A DNA stretch of 64,000 nt, from contig NZ_JACFTB010000006.1 in the NCBI RefSeq assembly GCF_014281965.1, positions 242,113-306,112 on the forward strand. Direction: 5' to 3'. Below the pieces are notes generated by a model, which saw nothing but the letters and a program-made list of their open reading frames with translations, did no database searches and was not told where the DNA came from. The DNA is from Rhodococcus sp. BP22. GTDB taxonomy: Bacteria; Actinomycetota; Actinomycetes; Mycobacteriales; Mycobacteriaceae. The translations under genes were made by a program, and so were the position numbers. Of the stretch, positions 36,565-45,510 are shown piece after piece; the stretch's first letter is position 1; every line of letters starts with the position of its first letter.

Positions 36565-37968
36565 TCAGCGCAACGAGGCGGCCGCAATGCCCGCATAGGC
36601 CTCTGCGTCTCGACGCCGGATTCTAAGCGCGACGAGGACACCGGCGATCGCAGCCAGGATCAGGACAACCGGGATGGCGTTGACGACAACAGAATCGGAT
36701 CCGGTCAGAGTGCTGTAATGGGTTCCAGCCAGGATCAACCCCGTCGTCAAGCCGATGAACCCGATCCCCGGAGCGATGACCGTGCGCACCATCGACCGGT
36801 CCGGACGCGTCCAGAAGAAGACCACGACCGACAAGGCGGCTGCCGCCTGTAACGCGATGATTCCCAACGTGCCGAGACCGATTGCGCCCGCTGCCACCAC
36901 CAGGTACGGATCAGCGCCCACAACCGCGAATACGACAAGTACGAAGGTGCTGACAGCCGTCACCGTCACGCTGCCGATGTGCGGGCTGAAATGTACGGCA
37001 TGGAACCGTCCGAGAACCTCGGGTAGTACTCGTTCACGGCCGAGCGCGAACAGGTACCGACTGGCGGCATTGTGCACCGCCAGATACGACGCGAGAACGC
37101 TGGTGCACAGCAACACTGCGGTGCCGTCGTAAAGGATCGTTCCACCGTATTCCTGGGCCAAAGCGAACAGTAGATTCCCGAGTTCGGTCTGCGCCATCGC
37201 CGGCGCGTCGAGCCCTCCGGCGGCACCGACGATGATCCAACTGGTGAGCACGTAGAACACCGCGATGGTCGAGACGGCGATATACGTCGCGCGAGGAATG
37301 CTGCGTTGTGGGTCTTTCGTCTCTTCCCCGTACAGTGCAGCGGACTCGAATCCGATGAAGCTGGAGAATGCGAACATCATCGCAATGCCGATCGATCCGG
37401 AGAATACCTGTGCCGGAGCGAAAGATTCGAGCGGGAGAGCAGCCGTACCTTTCTGCCCGAGAACAAGAACGTCGAACACCGTCAGGAACGCGAACTCGGC
37501 GACCATCAACGTACCGAGCACCTTCGCCGACAGATCGGCGTTACGAAACCCGAGACAGGCGACGATGGCGACGGCGACGGCGGTGAAGACCCACCAGGGC
37601 ACGTCGAGGCCCGAATCGAGGACCACGAGGTGGGTGAAGTATCCGAATGCTGCGGCCAGTCCGCATGCGAGCGAGGTGTACGCGAGCACCGCTACGTACG
37701 CGGCTGCGACACCCGGCGGTTTACCGAGCGCAAGCCCTACGTAGGTGTAGAAGGCGCCCGTGTTGATCACTTGCTGGCTCATCGCCGCGAACCCGACCGA
37801 GAAACACAGCAGCACAATGCCGCTGACTGCGAATGCGGCAGGCAGGCCCGCACCGTTTCCTCTGATGAGCGCCAAGGGAACGTTTCCGATCATGGCAGCC
37901 ATCGGTGCTGCTGCCGCGACGACAAGGAACACCACGCGGCCGGTGGTGAGTGTGCGCCGATCGTTCAT
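36565..37968 (-). CDS. APC family amino acid/polyamine permease
   Basis: A 467-residue transporter with twelve predicted membrane helices. Helix 1 has the broken APC motif (FLVVAAAAPMAAMIG), followed by INTGAFYTYVGLALGKPPGV and FSSFIGFESAALYGEETKDPQRSIPRATYIAV, all typical of the family. It likely imports an amino acid or amine by proton symport. It stands alone, convergent with the flavoprotein gene with 3 bp between. Confidence 0.9.
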   Translation of the reverse strand: MNDRRTLTTGRVVFLVVAAAAPMAAMIGNVPLALIRGNGAGLPAAFAVSGIVLLCFSVGFAAMSQQVINTGAFYTYVGLALGKPPGVAAAYVAVLAYTSLACGLAAAFGYFTHLVVLDSGLDVPWWVFTAVAVAIVACLGFRNADLSAKVLGTLMVAEFAFLTVFDVLVLGQKGTAALPLESFAPAQVFSGSIGIAMMFAFSSFIGFESAALYGEETKDPQRSIPRATYIAVSTIAVFYVLTSWIIVGAAGGLDAPAMAQTELGNLLFALAQEYGGTILYDGTAVLLCTSVLASYLAVHNAASRYLFALGRERVLPEVLGRFHAVHFSPHIGSVTVTAVSTFVLVVFAVVGADPYLVVAAGAIGLGTLGIIALQAAAALSVVVFFWTRPDRSMVRTVIAPGIGFIGLTTGLILAGTHYSTLTGSDSVVVNAIPVVLILAAIAGVLVALRIRRRDAEAYAGIAAASLR

Positions 37969-38047
37969 GCGTCTCCGTACTTCTGTGAAAGCACCCAGGT
38001 GCTTTCCGCCACCATCGAGGTAAGAAGCTACGCCCCTTTTTCCTCGA

Positions 38048-39028
38048 TCACATCGCGACTGGAGAATTCACCGGGTGCGGAGGTGGGGCGCCGTTGGCCA
38101 TCGCCGCCGCATTCTCGGCGCAGAGCCGTGCCATCTCCGATCGCACCGATACCGTGGCACTTCCGACATGCGGTAGGAGCACTACATTGGGCAACCCGGC
38201 AAGGCCGGGTGCCAGCTTCGGTTCGTTCTCGTACACGTCGAGTCCTGCGCCACCGATGACGCCTTCACGCAGAGCCGTAACCAAGGCAGTCTCGTCGACC
38301 ACGGGTCCGCGAGCAGTGTTGATCAAGATCGACGAATTCTTCATCGCTCGCAACGTCGACGCATCGACGAGGTGATGGGTGTCGGCGGTGAGCGGAACAT
38401 GCAGCGACAGAAAGTCACTCGTCGTCACCAGCTCGTCCCACGATACGTGCTGGACGCGGCCGGCGAACTCTCCCAGTTCGTCTTCGGTCACCTCGCGGTC
38501 GGACGGCGGGCGTGGACAGAACTGGACCGTCATGCCGAATCCGAGGGCCCGACGGGCTGTAGCGCGTGCGATGCGGCCGAAGCCGGCGAGACCGAGCACC
38601 CGTCCGGACACGTCGGAGCCGAGCATCAGCTCGGGCTCCCATCCGGTGAATGCGCCGGATCGAACGAAGTTGTCTGCCTCGATCACACGCCTGGCCGTCG
38701 ACAGCATGAGTAGTAGCGCAATGTCCGCTGTCGAATCCGTCAGTACCCCGGGTGTATTGGCGACGGTGATACCGTGCTCCGTTGCCGCTGCAACGTCGAT
38801 GTTGTCGTACCCGACCGCGTAGTTGGAGATGCCGGTGATGTTCGCTGAGGCGAGTAGTTCGCGGTCGAACAGATCATGCAACTGAGACACCACGACGCTG
38901 TACTCCCCCGAGGCGCAGCGTTCGGCCAGCCCGTCGTGGTCGACGGTGAGCAGTTCCACCTCGGCGGCAGCGGCGAGAATGTCCATCCCTGGCGCTGGAA
39001 TCGGCGCGGTGACCAAGATTTTTCTCAT
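38048..39028 (-). CDS. D-isomer specific 2-hydroxyacid dehydrogenase
   Basis: A 326-residue NAD-dependent dehydrogenase similar to glyoxylate/hydroxypyruvate reductases. Coenzyme site RVLGLAGFGRIARATARRA, active-site Arg in NTARGPVVDETALV, Glu in DVYENEPKLAPGL, and His in LLPHVGSATVSVR. ATG 39028 is the start (MRKILVTAPIPAPGMDIL); it overlaps the stop of a 47-codon frame by ATGA and so is translationally coupled to it. Probably the last gene of the CoA-transferase operon. Confidence 0.9.
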   Translation of the reverse strand: MRKILVTAPIPAPGMDILAAAAEVELLTVDHDGLAERCASGEYSVVVSQLHDLFDRELLASANITGISNYAVGYDNIDVAAATEHGITVANTPGVLTDSTADIALLLMLSTARRVIEADNFVRSGAFTGWEPELMLGSDVSGRVLGLAGFGRIARATARRALGFGMTVQFCPRPPSDREVTEDELGEFAGRVQHVSWDELVTTSDFLSLHVPLTADTHHLVDASTLRAMKNSSILINTARGPVVDETALVTALREGVIGGAGLDVYENEPKLAPGLAGLPNVVLLPHVGSATVSVRSEMARLCAENAAAMANGAPPPHPVNSPVAM

Positions 39029-39168
39029 ATGACCCACTCGAACGCGGGGGCATGACCGGGCAGTGCATTCTGAACCGACTTGGAATGCATGGGTGCTCCG
39101 AGATCTATCGACAGCTGTTCCGATATCCCCACCATGGCTGCCAGGGTAGCGGGAGTCAGCCTGTACAT
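39025..39168 (-). CDS. 47-residue small protein coupled on both sides in the CoA-transferase operon
   Basis: A 47-codon frame (begins MYRLTPATLAAMVG, ends APAFEWVI). Its ATG overlaps the CoA-transferase stop (TGATG at 39166-39170) and its TGA overlaps the dehydrogenase start (ATGA at 39025-39028). Such double coupling is unlikely by chance and argues for real translation. I do not recognise it. It could be a small enzyme partner or the remnant of a larger gene reduced by deletion. There is no signal peptide or membrane helix. Confidence 0.6.
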   Translation of the reverse strand: MYRLTPATLAAMVGISEQLSIDLGAPMHSKSVQNALPGHAPAFEWVI

Positions 39169-40361
39169 CAGAGTCCCATCTCTTCTTCGGTCCTACCGAG
39201 AAGAGTCGAGAGCACTTCTCTGGTGTGCTCGCCGAGGTCCGGACCGACCGAGCGGATCGGAATCGATTTGTCACCGATCACGGGCACGATTCCGACAAAT
39301 CCCACCTCGGCCGGTTCGGCTTCACCGGTGTCCACCACGAAGTTCTGAATCATGTTGCGCGCCTTGTACTGCTCGTCGGCGACGACGTCCGCTGCAGTGT
39401 AGATCGGGCCGGACGGCACACCAGCCTCGTCGAGAATCCTCAATGCGTCCTCACGGGAATGCAGTCCGGTCCAAGCCGAGATGGCGGCGTCCAACTCCTC
39501 GCGCCTGCTCCAACGGCCGGCATTCGTGGACAGCTCCGGATCGGCGCCGAGGTCGGGGCGGTCGATCGTGGCCATGTAGCGCGCAAAGATCGCATCTCCG
39601 TTGCCCGCGATGATGATCGAATGACCGTCGTTGCAGGGGTAAGCGTTCGACGGCGCGATGCCTTCCATCCGGCCACCGACCCGCCCACGTTCGACGCCGT
39701 AGGCGAGGTAGTCGGGGATGAGCGATTCCATCATGGACAGAATCGATTCGTTGAGTGCAACGTCGATGGACCGCTCCGACAACGACAATGCAGACTTCGC
39801 ATTCTGTCGCTGAAACAGCGCCATGACGCACCCGAACGCCGCGTACAGCCCGGCGATGGAGTCACCGATGGAGACTCCGACGCGGACCGGCGGTCGATCG
39901 GCGTCGCCCACAAGATTCCGGAATCCGCCGTAGGCCTCGGCGACTGCCGCAAAACCTGGACGATCGGACATCGGGCCGGTCTGCCCGAACGCCGAAATGC
40001 GGGTAATGATCAACTCGGGATTCTTCGCACTGAGCACTTCGGGCGAGAGCCCCCACCTCTCGAGCGTGCCCGGCCGAAAGTTCTCCAACACGATGTCGCA
40101 TTTCTCCGCCAAGTCGATGACATCCCGACGCCCTTGCTCGGTGCGGAGATCGAGCACTATCGACTTCTTGTTCCGGTTGATCGTCCGATAGAGCATCGAG
40201 GTAGTTCCGGAGTAGAGCCGCCAGTTGCGTAGCTCGTCGCCCGTTCCAGGGCGCTCGACTTTGATGACCTCGGCCCCGAAGTCGGCCAGCATCCTGGCCG
40301 CGGTGGGTGCCGCAATGTAATTTCCGAGCTCGAGGACGCGAACACCACTGAGCGGCAACAT
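39168..40361 (-). CDS. CaiB/BaiF family CoA-transferase
   Basis: A 397-residue class III CoA-transferase. N-terminus MLPLSGVRVLELGNYIAAPTAA, then ADFGAEVIKVERPGTGDELR, NRNKKSIVLDLRTEQGRRDV, and DIVLENFRPGTLERWGLS containing the Glu-Asn-Phe block. ISAFGQTGPMSDRPGFA lies near the active site. It moves CoA between carboxylic acids; the substrate pair is unknown. The 2-hydroxyacid dehydrogenase in the same operon suggests the pathway handles a 2-oxo or 2-hydroxy acid and its CoA ester. Confidence 0.92.
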   Translation of the reverse strand: MLPLSGVRVLELGNYIAAPTAARMLADFGAEVIKVERPGTGDELRNWRLYSGTTSMLYRTINRNKKSIVLDLRTEQGRRDVIDLAEKCDIVLENFRPGTLERWGLSPEVLSAKNPELIITRISAFGQTGPMSDRPGFAAVAEAYGGFRNLVGDADRPPVRVGVSIGDSIAGLYAAFGCVMALFQRQNAKSALSLSERSIDVALNESILSMMESLIPDYLAYGVERGRVGGRMEGIAPSNAYPCNDGHSIIIAGNGDAIFARYMATIDRPDLGADPELSTNAGRWSRREELDAAISAWTGLHSREDALRILDEAGVPSGPIYTAADVVADEQYKARNMIQNFVVDTGEAEPAEVGFVGIVPVIGDKSIPIRSVGPDLGEHTREVLSTLLGRTEEEMGL

Positions 40362-40465
40362 GTTCTCCCTTTCGTACCTCGAAGTGGAAGCATCACACTT
40401 GATTGTCCAGCTGCGATAGAGTCACCGTCGAACTGCCTGATCCGCCGACGAATGAGGTATAGCAC

Positions 40466-40687
40466 ATGAAAAGACTTGCAGCCGTTGCTCTCACTGCAGC
40501 CGTCATAGGCCTTGCGGCGCCCGGAGTCGCAAGTGCGGATACCGGCAGCTCGAATACCGGCAGTTCAGAGATAGCGTCGGCGGCGACAGGGCTGTTGTCG
40601 TTCTTCGCGGAGGTATGGGCGAACTGCGGGTTTCTTGGGTTTACGAACCAATGCGGAGCCCCGGGCGAAAATGCGTACATCGGCTGA
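40466..40687 (+). CDS. Small secreted protein
   Basis: A 73-residue precursor. Residues 1-25 are a clear Sec signal peptide (MKRLAAVALTAAVIGLAAPG, cleavage after VASA). The mature part of about 48 residues has a Ser/Thr/Gly repeat (TGSSNTGSSE), a short hydrophobic helix and two cysteines (NCGF, QCGA) that may form a disulfide. Function unknown; small secreted proteins of this form are frequent in Rhodococcus. A single gene between the CoA-transferase and MOSC genes. Confidence 0.8.
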   Translation: MKRLAAVALTAAVIGLAAPGVASADTGSSNTGSSEIASAATGLLSFFAEVWANCGFLGFTNQCGAPGENAYIG

Positions 40688-40752
40688 GATCGAAAGCCGA
40701 GAGCTATGAACTACTGGACCGACGCGCCCTGATCCAGGCCACAGCGCGCAAC

Positions 40753-41319
40753 CTATCGCAGGGGTTGGGCTCGTTTCACCTGCGACGACGCCTTTGCCGC
40801 ATCCAGTTCCACCGGGGAGTGCAGGGTCACCGGACCCACGCGCAGGATGCCGTCGTTCAGTGGTTCGGTCCGCAGGCCACCGCGGCCGATCAATGCTTTC
40901 CGGGCGCCGGCGATCACCATCGAATCCATCCATGAACAGGGATGCGCGGGCCTACCTCCACGGAATCGCACTGCGCCTTCACCGGAGTCGAGTTCGAATT
41001 CGATGCCACGCAGCGGATCGAGTTCGACGCCGCGGATCACCACATTGCGCCTGGCCACGGACGGATTGGGCATGTCCGCGCCCAGCACGTCACCGGCCGC
41101 CTCCCACGCCTCCGCGGCAAGAAACGTCACCGCCGCCTCGGTGTGCGCTTTCACCCCGAAGAAGCGATCTCCGCGGATGCCCTTGTTCGCGACGATCTCG
41201 ACGCGGTCGACCAGCTCGGTGGACACGTCCGCCGCCGGGCCGTCCTTCGAACGACCGAAGTACGCATGGGCAGGAGATACGAGAAGTTGCACGATCTCGG
41301 CGCGGTAGTGGAAAACCAT
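40753..41319 (-). CDS. MOSC domain-containing protein
   Basis: A 189-residue protein with the MOSC (molybdenum cofactor sulfurase C-terminal) fold: DRVEIVANKGIRGDRFF, VTFLAAEAWEAAG, ARRNVVIRGVELDPLRG and the conserved cysteine in RPAHPCSWMD. MOSC proteins transfer sulfur or reduce N-hydroxylated compounds with Moco; stand-alone forms (YiiM-like) are typical. The start is set at ATG 41319 with ggag upstream. Divergent from the esterase gene with 54 bp between. Confidence 0.88.
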   Translation of the reverse strand: MVFHYRAEIVQLLVSPAHAYFGRSKDGPAADVSTELVDRVEIVANKGIRGDRFFGVKAHTEAAVTFLAAEAWEAAGDVLGADMPNPSVARRNVVIRGVELDPLRGIEFELDSGEGAVRFRGGRPAHPCSWMDSMVIAGARKALIGRGGLRTEPLNDGILRVGPVTLHSPVELDAAKASSQVKRAQPLR

Positions 41320-41361
41320 TCCCCCATTCTCCACTCCTACCCCTCGGTAACGTTACATTTG

Positions 41362-41374
41362 TACACTCGGTGTA
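41362..41374. promoter_or_regulatory. Palindrome at the esterase start, possible operator
   Basis: TACACTCGGTGTA is a perfect 5-3-5 inverted repeat whose last base is the first base of the esterase ATG. A second palindrome, TAACGTTA, lies at 41348-41355. In a 54-bp divergent intergenic region such repeats are good operator candidates, but no regulator gene is adjacent. Confidence 0.4.
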
Positions 41375-42927
41375 TGTCAGCGAATACCAGAGTGGCCACG
41401 GTGGACGGCGTCATCCAAGGCAAGCCACTGGGGGACCTTCTCAGCTGGCGCGGCATCCCGTACGCGGCACCGCCCGTCGGACCGCTGCGCCTGCGTGCGC
41501 CGCAACCGACCGTCGCGTGGGAGGGCGTTCGAGACGCGACCGACTGGGGTAACGCGTCCGTGCAGAACAAGGCTTACACCAGGCTCTCCATCAACAAGTA
41601 CCAGCCGGTGAGCGAGGATTGCCTCAACCTCAATGTGCTGGCCCCCGCTGCAGCGAGCGCAAAGCCGCGGCCGGTCATGGTGTTCATTCACGGCGGCGCC
41701 TATACCCTCGGTAGCTCCGCGACGCCGTTGTACGTCGGCGGCTCGTTGGTACGACGTTCGCTACGCGAGAGCGACGGCATCCTCTATGTGTCGATCAACT
41801 ACCGTCTCGGAGCCCTCGGCTACCTGGATATGACCCAGTTCTCGACGCCCGAGCGGCAGTTCGACTCGAACCTCGGATTGCGCGATCAAGTGGCGGCGCT
41901 CGAATGGGTCCAGCGCAACATCGGTCGGTTCGGCGGTGACCCCGACAACGTGACGATCTTCGGCGAATCGGCAGGCGCCAACGCCGTGACCACGCTTCTC
42001 GCGACACCAGCCGCCAAAGGGCTCTTCAGGCAGGCTATTTCGGAGAGTTCGGTACCAGGGCTCGTCGCGACGCACGAGCGCGCAACACAGTGGGCGAAGG
42101 ACTTCCTCGGTTTCCTCGGCGGCGACGCCGCACATGCCGCGCAGACACTGGACTCCGCCGATGTCACAGAGTTCGGCCGTGCCGGAAACAGGCTCGCCAA
42201 GTCGGTTTTCGAACAGACCCCCGGCCTGCACCCGTTCGGTCCGGTCGTCGACGGGGACTATCTTCCTTGCAATCCGCTCGAGGCCTATGCCGACGGCACC
42301 GCACACCGAGTGCCGCTGATCATCGGCACGAACAGCCGCGAGGCGACACTGTTTCCCAAGATCCTCGATGCATTGCCGACCAACCCCGAACGCATCGACA
42401 AGCTATTCGCCCTTACCGATCCGGCGGCGAAAGCGACAGTCACCGACGCCTATCCCGGCTATCCCGACGCCGAAGCCGCGATCGACCTGGGCGGGGACTT
42501 CACCTTCTGGAAGCCTTCGCTCGAGGTTGCCGAAGCGCATTCGAAGTACGCACCGACCTACAGTTACCGCTTCGACTTCGCGCCGAGAATTATGCGGTGG
42601 CTCGGACTCGACGCGACGCACGGATTCGAGATGTTTGCAGTATTCGGTCTCAACGACACGGTGGTCGGAAAGTTGATGACGATTCCAGGAGGCCGTTCGG
42701 CCTGGGCTGCTGTCACCGAGCAAGTGCAGTCGCAGTGGCTGCACTTCGCAACGACCGGCGCACCGCGGGAGTCATGGCCCGAATACTCCGAGGACACTCG
42801 CGAAACGATGATCTTCGACGTCCGCACACGCGTGCAGCGCGATCCTCGACGCGACCGTCGGCTCGCATGGGAAGGCTACCGCGGATATGCGAGCCAGATG
42901 ACCGAGCCGTTCAGCGCCGCTACTTGA
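41374..42927 (+). CDS. Type B carboxylesterase/lipase
   Basis: A 517-residue serine hydrolase of the carboxylesterase family (PF00135). VFIHGGAYTLGSS forms the oxyanion hole, EDCLNLNVLAP is the type B signature 2, and FGESAGANAV holds the nucleophile near residue 206. GTNSREATLF supports the acidic member and a late His lies in the C-terminal third. There is no signal peptide, so it is probably cytoplasmic. Start ATG 41374. Its end overlaps the convergent Fpg gene by 8 bp. Confidence 0.92.
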   Translation: MSANTRVATVDGVIQGKPLGDLLSWRGIPYAAPPVGPLRLRAPQPTVAWEGVRDATDWGNASVQNKAYTRLSINKYQPVSEDCLNLNVLAPAAASAKPRPVMVFIHGGAYTLGSSATPLYVGGSLVRRSLRESDGILYVSINYRLGALGYLDMTQFSTPERQFDSNLGLRDQVAALEWVQRNIGRFGGDPDNVTIFGESAGANAVTTLLATPAAKGLFRQAISESSVPGLVATHERATQWAKDFLGFLGGDAAHAAQTLDSADVTEFGRAGNRLAKSVFEQTPGLHPFGPVVDGDYLPCNPLEAYADGTAHRVPLIIGTNSREATLFPKILDALPTNPERIDKLFALTDPAAKATVTDAYPGYPDAEAAIDLGGDFTFWKPSLEVAEAHSKYAPTYSYRFDFAPRIMRWLGLDATHGFEMFAVFGLNDTVVGKLMTIPGGRSAWAAVTEQVQSQWLHFATTGAPRESWPEYSEDTRETMIFDVRTRVQRDPRRDRRLAWEGYRGYASQMTEPFSAAT

Positions 42928-43786
42928 GAAGTCGCGACATCCGACGGTCGGCAAGAATCCTGCCGCCCGTCTGACAGGTCGCGCAGTACTGGAACGATCG
43001 CTCGACGTAGGAGACCTCGCGGACCGGGTCGCCGCACACCGGACACGGCAAACCAGTTCGGGCATGCACAGCCATCCCGGACCGCTTCTCGCCCTTCAGT
43101 CGTGCGGCGTCCTGCCCTTCGGAGCGGGCGACGGCGTCGGCGAGCACCTCGCGCATCGACCCGTACAGCACGGACACTGCTTCGGCATCGAGTTTGCCGG
43201 CCGAGGCGAACGGAGACAGTTTCGCCACGTGCAGGATCTCGTCGGAATATGCGTTTCCGATGCCGGCGATGAGCGACTGATCCACCAGGGCAGTCTTCAG
43301 TCGCGCGGTGGTGCCGCCGAGAATCTCGGCGAACTCGGGTTCGGTCACGTCCATCGCGTCGGGACCGAGGCGGGCGATGCCCGGAACTTCGCGCGGATCG
43401 TGGACGACCCACACTGCCATCCGCTTCTTGGTGCCTGCTTCGGTCAAGTCGATCGCCGGCGTCAGGCCTTCGGGAGTGAAGAAGTGGATTCGAAGCGCAA
43501 GCGGACCTTTGCCTGGCTTCGGCGGCACGTCGCTCGGCTTGTCGGTCCAGCGCAGCCAGCCGGCACGGGAGAGATGGGTGATCAACCACAGGTCGCCTGC
43601 CTGCAATCCGAGGTGTTTGCCGAACCGGGCGGCATCGGTGACGTCACGCCCCTGCAGATCGGTGACGGGTGGATCGAATGTCTTGAGGACGCTCAGCGCG
43701 GCGATGTCGATCCGGCCGATGACGGCCCCTACCGCGTGTGCGCGCAGGAACCCGGCGAGCGCTTCCACCTCGGGCAGCTCCGGCAT
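42920..43786 (-). CDS. Fpg/Nei family DNA glycosylase
   Basis: A 288-residue base-excision repair enzyme. The N-terminus [10 protein letters not shown] gives catalytic Pro2 and Glu3; Lys in RFGKHLGL corresponds to the conserved beta-elimination lysine. The H2TH segment is [17 protein letters not shown]. The C-terminal zinc finger is complete ([11 protein letters not shown]...[12 protein letters not shown]). It removes oxidised bases such as 8-oxoguanine or formamidopyrimidine. Near thyA, divergent, 29 bp. It corresponds in position to the shortened Rv0944 of M. tuberculosis but is full length here. Confidence 0.93.
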   Translation of the reverse strand: MPELPEVEALAGFLRAHAVGAVIGRIDIAALSVLKTFDPPVTDLQGRDVTDAARFGKHLGLQAGDLWLITHLSRAGWLRWTDKPSDVPPKPGKGPLALRIHFFTPEGLTPAIDLTEAGTKKRMAVWVVHDPREVPGIARLGPDAMDVTEPEFAEILGGTTARLKTALVDQSLIAGIGNAYSDEILHVAKLSPFASAGKLDAEAVSVLYGSMREVLADAVARSEGQDAARLKGEKRSGMAVHARTGLPCPVCGDPVREVSYVERSFQYCATCQTGGRILADRRMSRLLK

Positions 43787-43815
43787 CGATCCAGTATGCG
43801 CCTACACTGTCGACC

Positions 43816-44616
43816 GTGAAGGTTCCAACGCCGTACGAGGACCTGCTCCGCCACGTTCTCGATTCTGGCACCGCCAAATCGGACCGTACCGGAACGGGTA
43901 CCACGAGCATCTTCGGGCACCAGATGCGTTTCGATCTCAGCGAAGGCTTTCCGCTGATCACCACCAAACGAGTACACCTGAAGTCGATCGTCTACGAACT
44001 ACTGTGGTTTCTGCGCGGCGAGTCCAATGTCGAGTGGTTGCGCGAGCACGGTGTCACCATCTGGGACGAGTGGGCGGCCCCGGACGGTGAACTCGGCCCC
44101 GTCTACGGCGTGCAGTGGCGATCGTGGCCGACGCCGTCGGGCGAGCACATCGACCAGATCTCCCAGGTGATGGAGACCCTCCGCACCAACCCGGATTCAC
44201 GACGAATGATCGTCTCGGCGTGGAACGTCGGTGAGATTGCACAGATGGCGTTGCCGCCGTGCCATGCGTTCTTCCAGTTCTACGTTGCAGACGGCAAGCT
44301 GTCGTGCCAGCTGTATCAACGCAGCGCCGATCTGTTTCTGGGCGTTCCGTTCAACATTGCGAGCTATGCGTTGTTGACGCACATGGTGGCGGCGCAGGTC
44401 GGCCTCGAGGTCGGTGACTTCGTATGGACGGGCGGGGACTGCCACATCTACGACAATCACCGTGATCAGGTCGCCGAGCAGCTGACCCGCGAGCCATTCG
44501 CCTACCCGAAGCTGAGACTCGCACAACGTGATTCGATCTTCGATTACACCTTCGAAGATGTCGAGGTCGTCGGGTACGAGCACCACCCAGCCATCAAAGC
44601 GCCGGTGGCAGTCTGA
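43816..44616 (+). CDS. thyA: Thymidylate synthase
   Basis: A 266-residue enzyme making dTMP from dUMP with methylene-tetrahydrofolate. GTG 43816 start ([15 protein letters not shown]). [18 protein letters not shown] near the N-terminus, catalytic Cys in [12 protein letters not shown], and [19 protein letters not shown] binds the substrate. The C-terminus ends IKAPVAV, as usual. Its stop overlaps the folA start (TGATG), so dihydrofolate it produces is recycled by the coupled gene product. Confidence 0.98.
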   Translation: MKVPTPYEDLLRHVLDSGTAKSDRTGTGTTSIFGHQMRFDLSEGFPLITTKRVHLKSIVYELLWFLRGESNVEWLREHGVTIWDEWAAPDGELGPVYGVQWRSWPTPSGEHIDQISQVMETLRTNPDSRRMIVSAWNVGEIAQMALPPCHAFFQFYVADGKLSCQLYQRSADLFLGVPFNIASYALLTHMVAAQVGLEVGDFVWTGGDCHIYDNHRDQVAEQLTREPFAYPKLRLAQRDSIFDYTFEDVEVVGYEHHPAIKAPVAV

Positions 44617-45122
44617 TGTCCTCTCGTCATATCGGCATGATCTGGGCGCAGACCACCGGTGGAACCATCGGCGACGGCGGGTCCATCCCCTGGCGAGTCC
44701 CGGAGGATCTTGCGCATTTCAAACAGATCACCGCTGATCACGCGGTAATCATGGGGCGAAAGACTTGGGATTCACTTCCGCCGAAGTTCCGTCCGCTGCC
44801 TGGACGTCGGAACGTCGTGGTCACACGCAACCCGGACTGGCAGGCGCGAGGCGCTCAGGTCGTCTCCAGCGTCGAGGCTGCGCTGAGTCTCACCGACGGC
44901 GATACCGCCTGGGTCATCGGCGGCGGTGAGATATATCGGGCGGCAATGCCGTTGGCGACGGAGTTGCAGGTCACCGAAATCGACCTCGATATCGACGGCG
45001 ACACCTCGGCGCCGGAGGTCACCGGTGAGTGGTCGGCACTTACCGGACAATGGTTGATCAGCCGAAACGAAGGCATCCGATATCGCCACGTTCAGTACGG
45101 CAAGGCTTACCAAAGTACTTGA
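44616..45122 (+). CDS. folA: Dihydrofolate reductase
   Basis: A 168-residue NADPH-dependent enzyme regenerating tetrahydrofolate. IGMIWAQTTGGTIG, SIPWRVPEDLAHFKQIT with the active Asp replaced by Glu-Asp as in mycobacteria (PWRVPED), VIMGRKTWDSLP, and WVIGGGEIYRAAMP are diagnostic. It is translated in overlap with thyA. Confidence 0.97.
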   Translation: MSSRHIGMIWAQTTGGTIGDGGSIPWRVPEDLAHFKQITADHAVIMGRKTWDSLPPKFRPLPGRRNVVVTRNPDWQARGAQVVSSVEAALSLTDGDTAWVIGGGEIYRAAMPLATELQVTEIDLDIDGDTSAPEVTGEWSALTGQWLISRNEGIRYRHVQYGKAYQST

Positions 45123-45183
45123 TCTGCACAGTCATTCGAGCAGACCACTCTGACCGAAGCTTCTCGTGGGTCATACTGAGCGC

Positions 45184-45510
45184 ATGGACAAGAAGTCACT
45201 CACCGCCCTTGCCCGACAACAGTTGAAACTCGCCGTCGGCACGTCCAGTGGCAGAAGTTCACAGACCGTCTACGGCGGCCATCAGCGCCATCTCCGTCAG
45301 ACAGTGGTAGCTCTCGTCGCAGGTACCAAGCTTGGCGAGCACGACTTGTCCGGAGAATCGACCGTGATCGTCCTCAGCGGTCAGCTCAAGCTTGTCAGCG
45401 GCGCGAAGTCCTGGAAAGGCTCTGCCGGCGATCTCCTGGTCGTCCCGGACGCGAGACACAGCGTCGAGGCCGTCGAAGACGTCGCGTTTCTCCTGACCGT
45501 CTCCATCTAG
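45184..45510 (+). CDS. Cupin-domain protein
   Basis: A 108-residue single-domain cupin: GGHQRHLRQTVVALVAGTKL, GEHDLSGESTVIVLSGQLKL, SGAKSWKGSAGDLLVVPDAR and HSVEAVEDVAFLLTVS. The metal-binding His set is partial, so it may be a binding rather than catalytic cupin. ATG 45184 (MDKKSLTALARQQL). It is convergent with and overlaps the universal stress protein gene by 4 bp. Confidence 0.82.
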   Translation: MDKKSLTALARQQLKLAVGTSSGRSSQTVYGGHQRHLRQTVVALVAGTKLGEHDLSGESTVIVLSGQLKLVSGAKSWKGSAGDLLVVPDARHSVEAVEDVAFLLTVSI

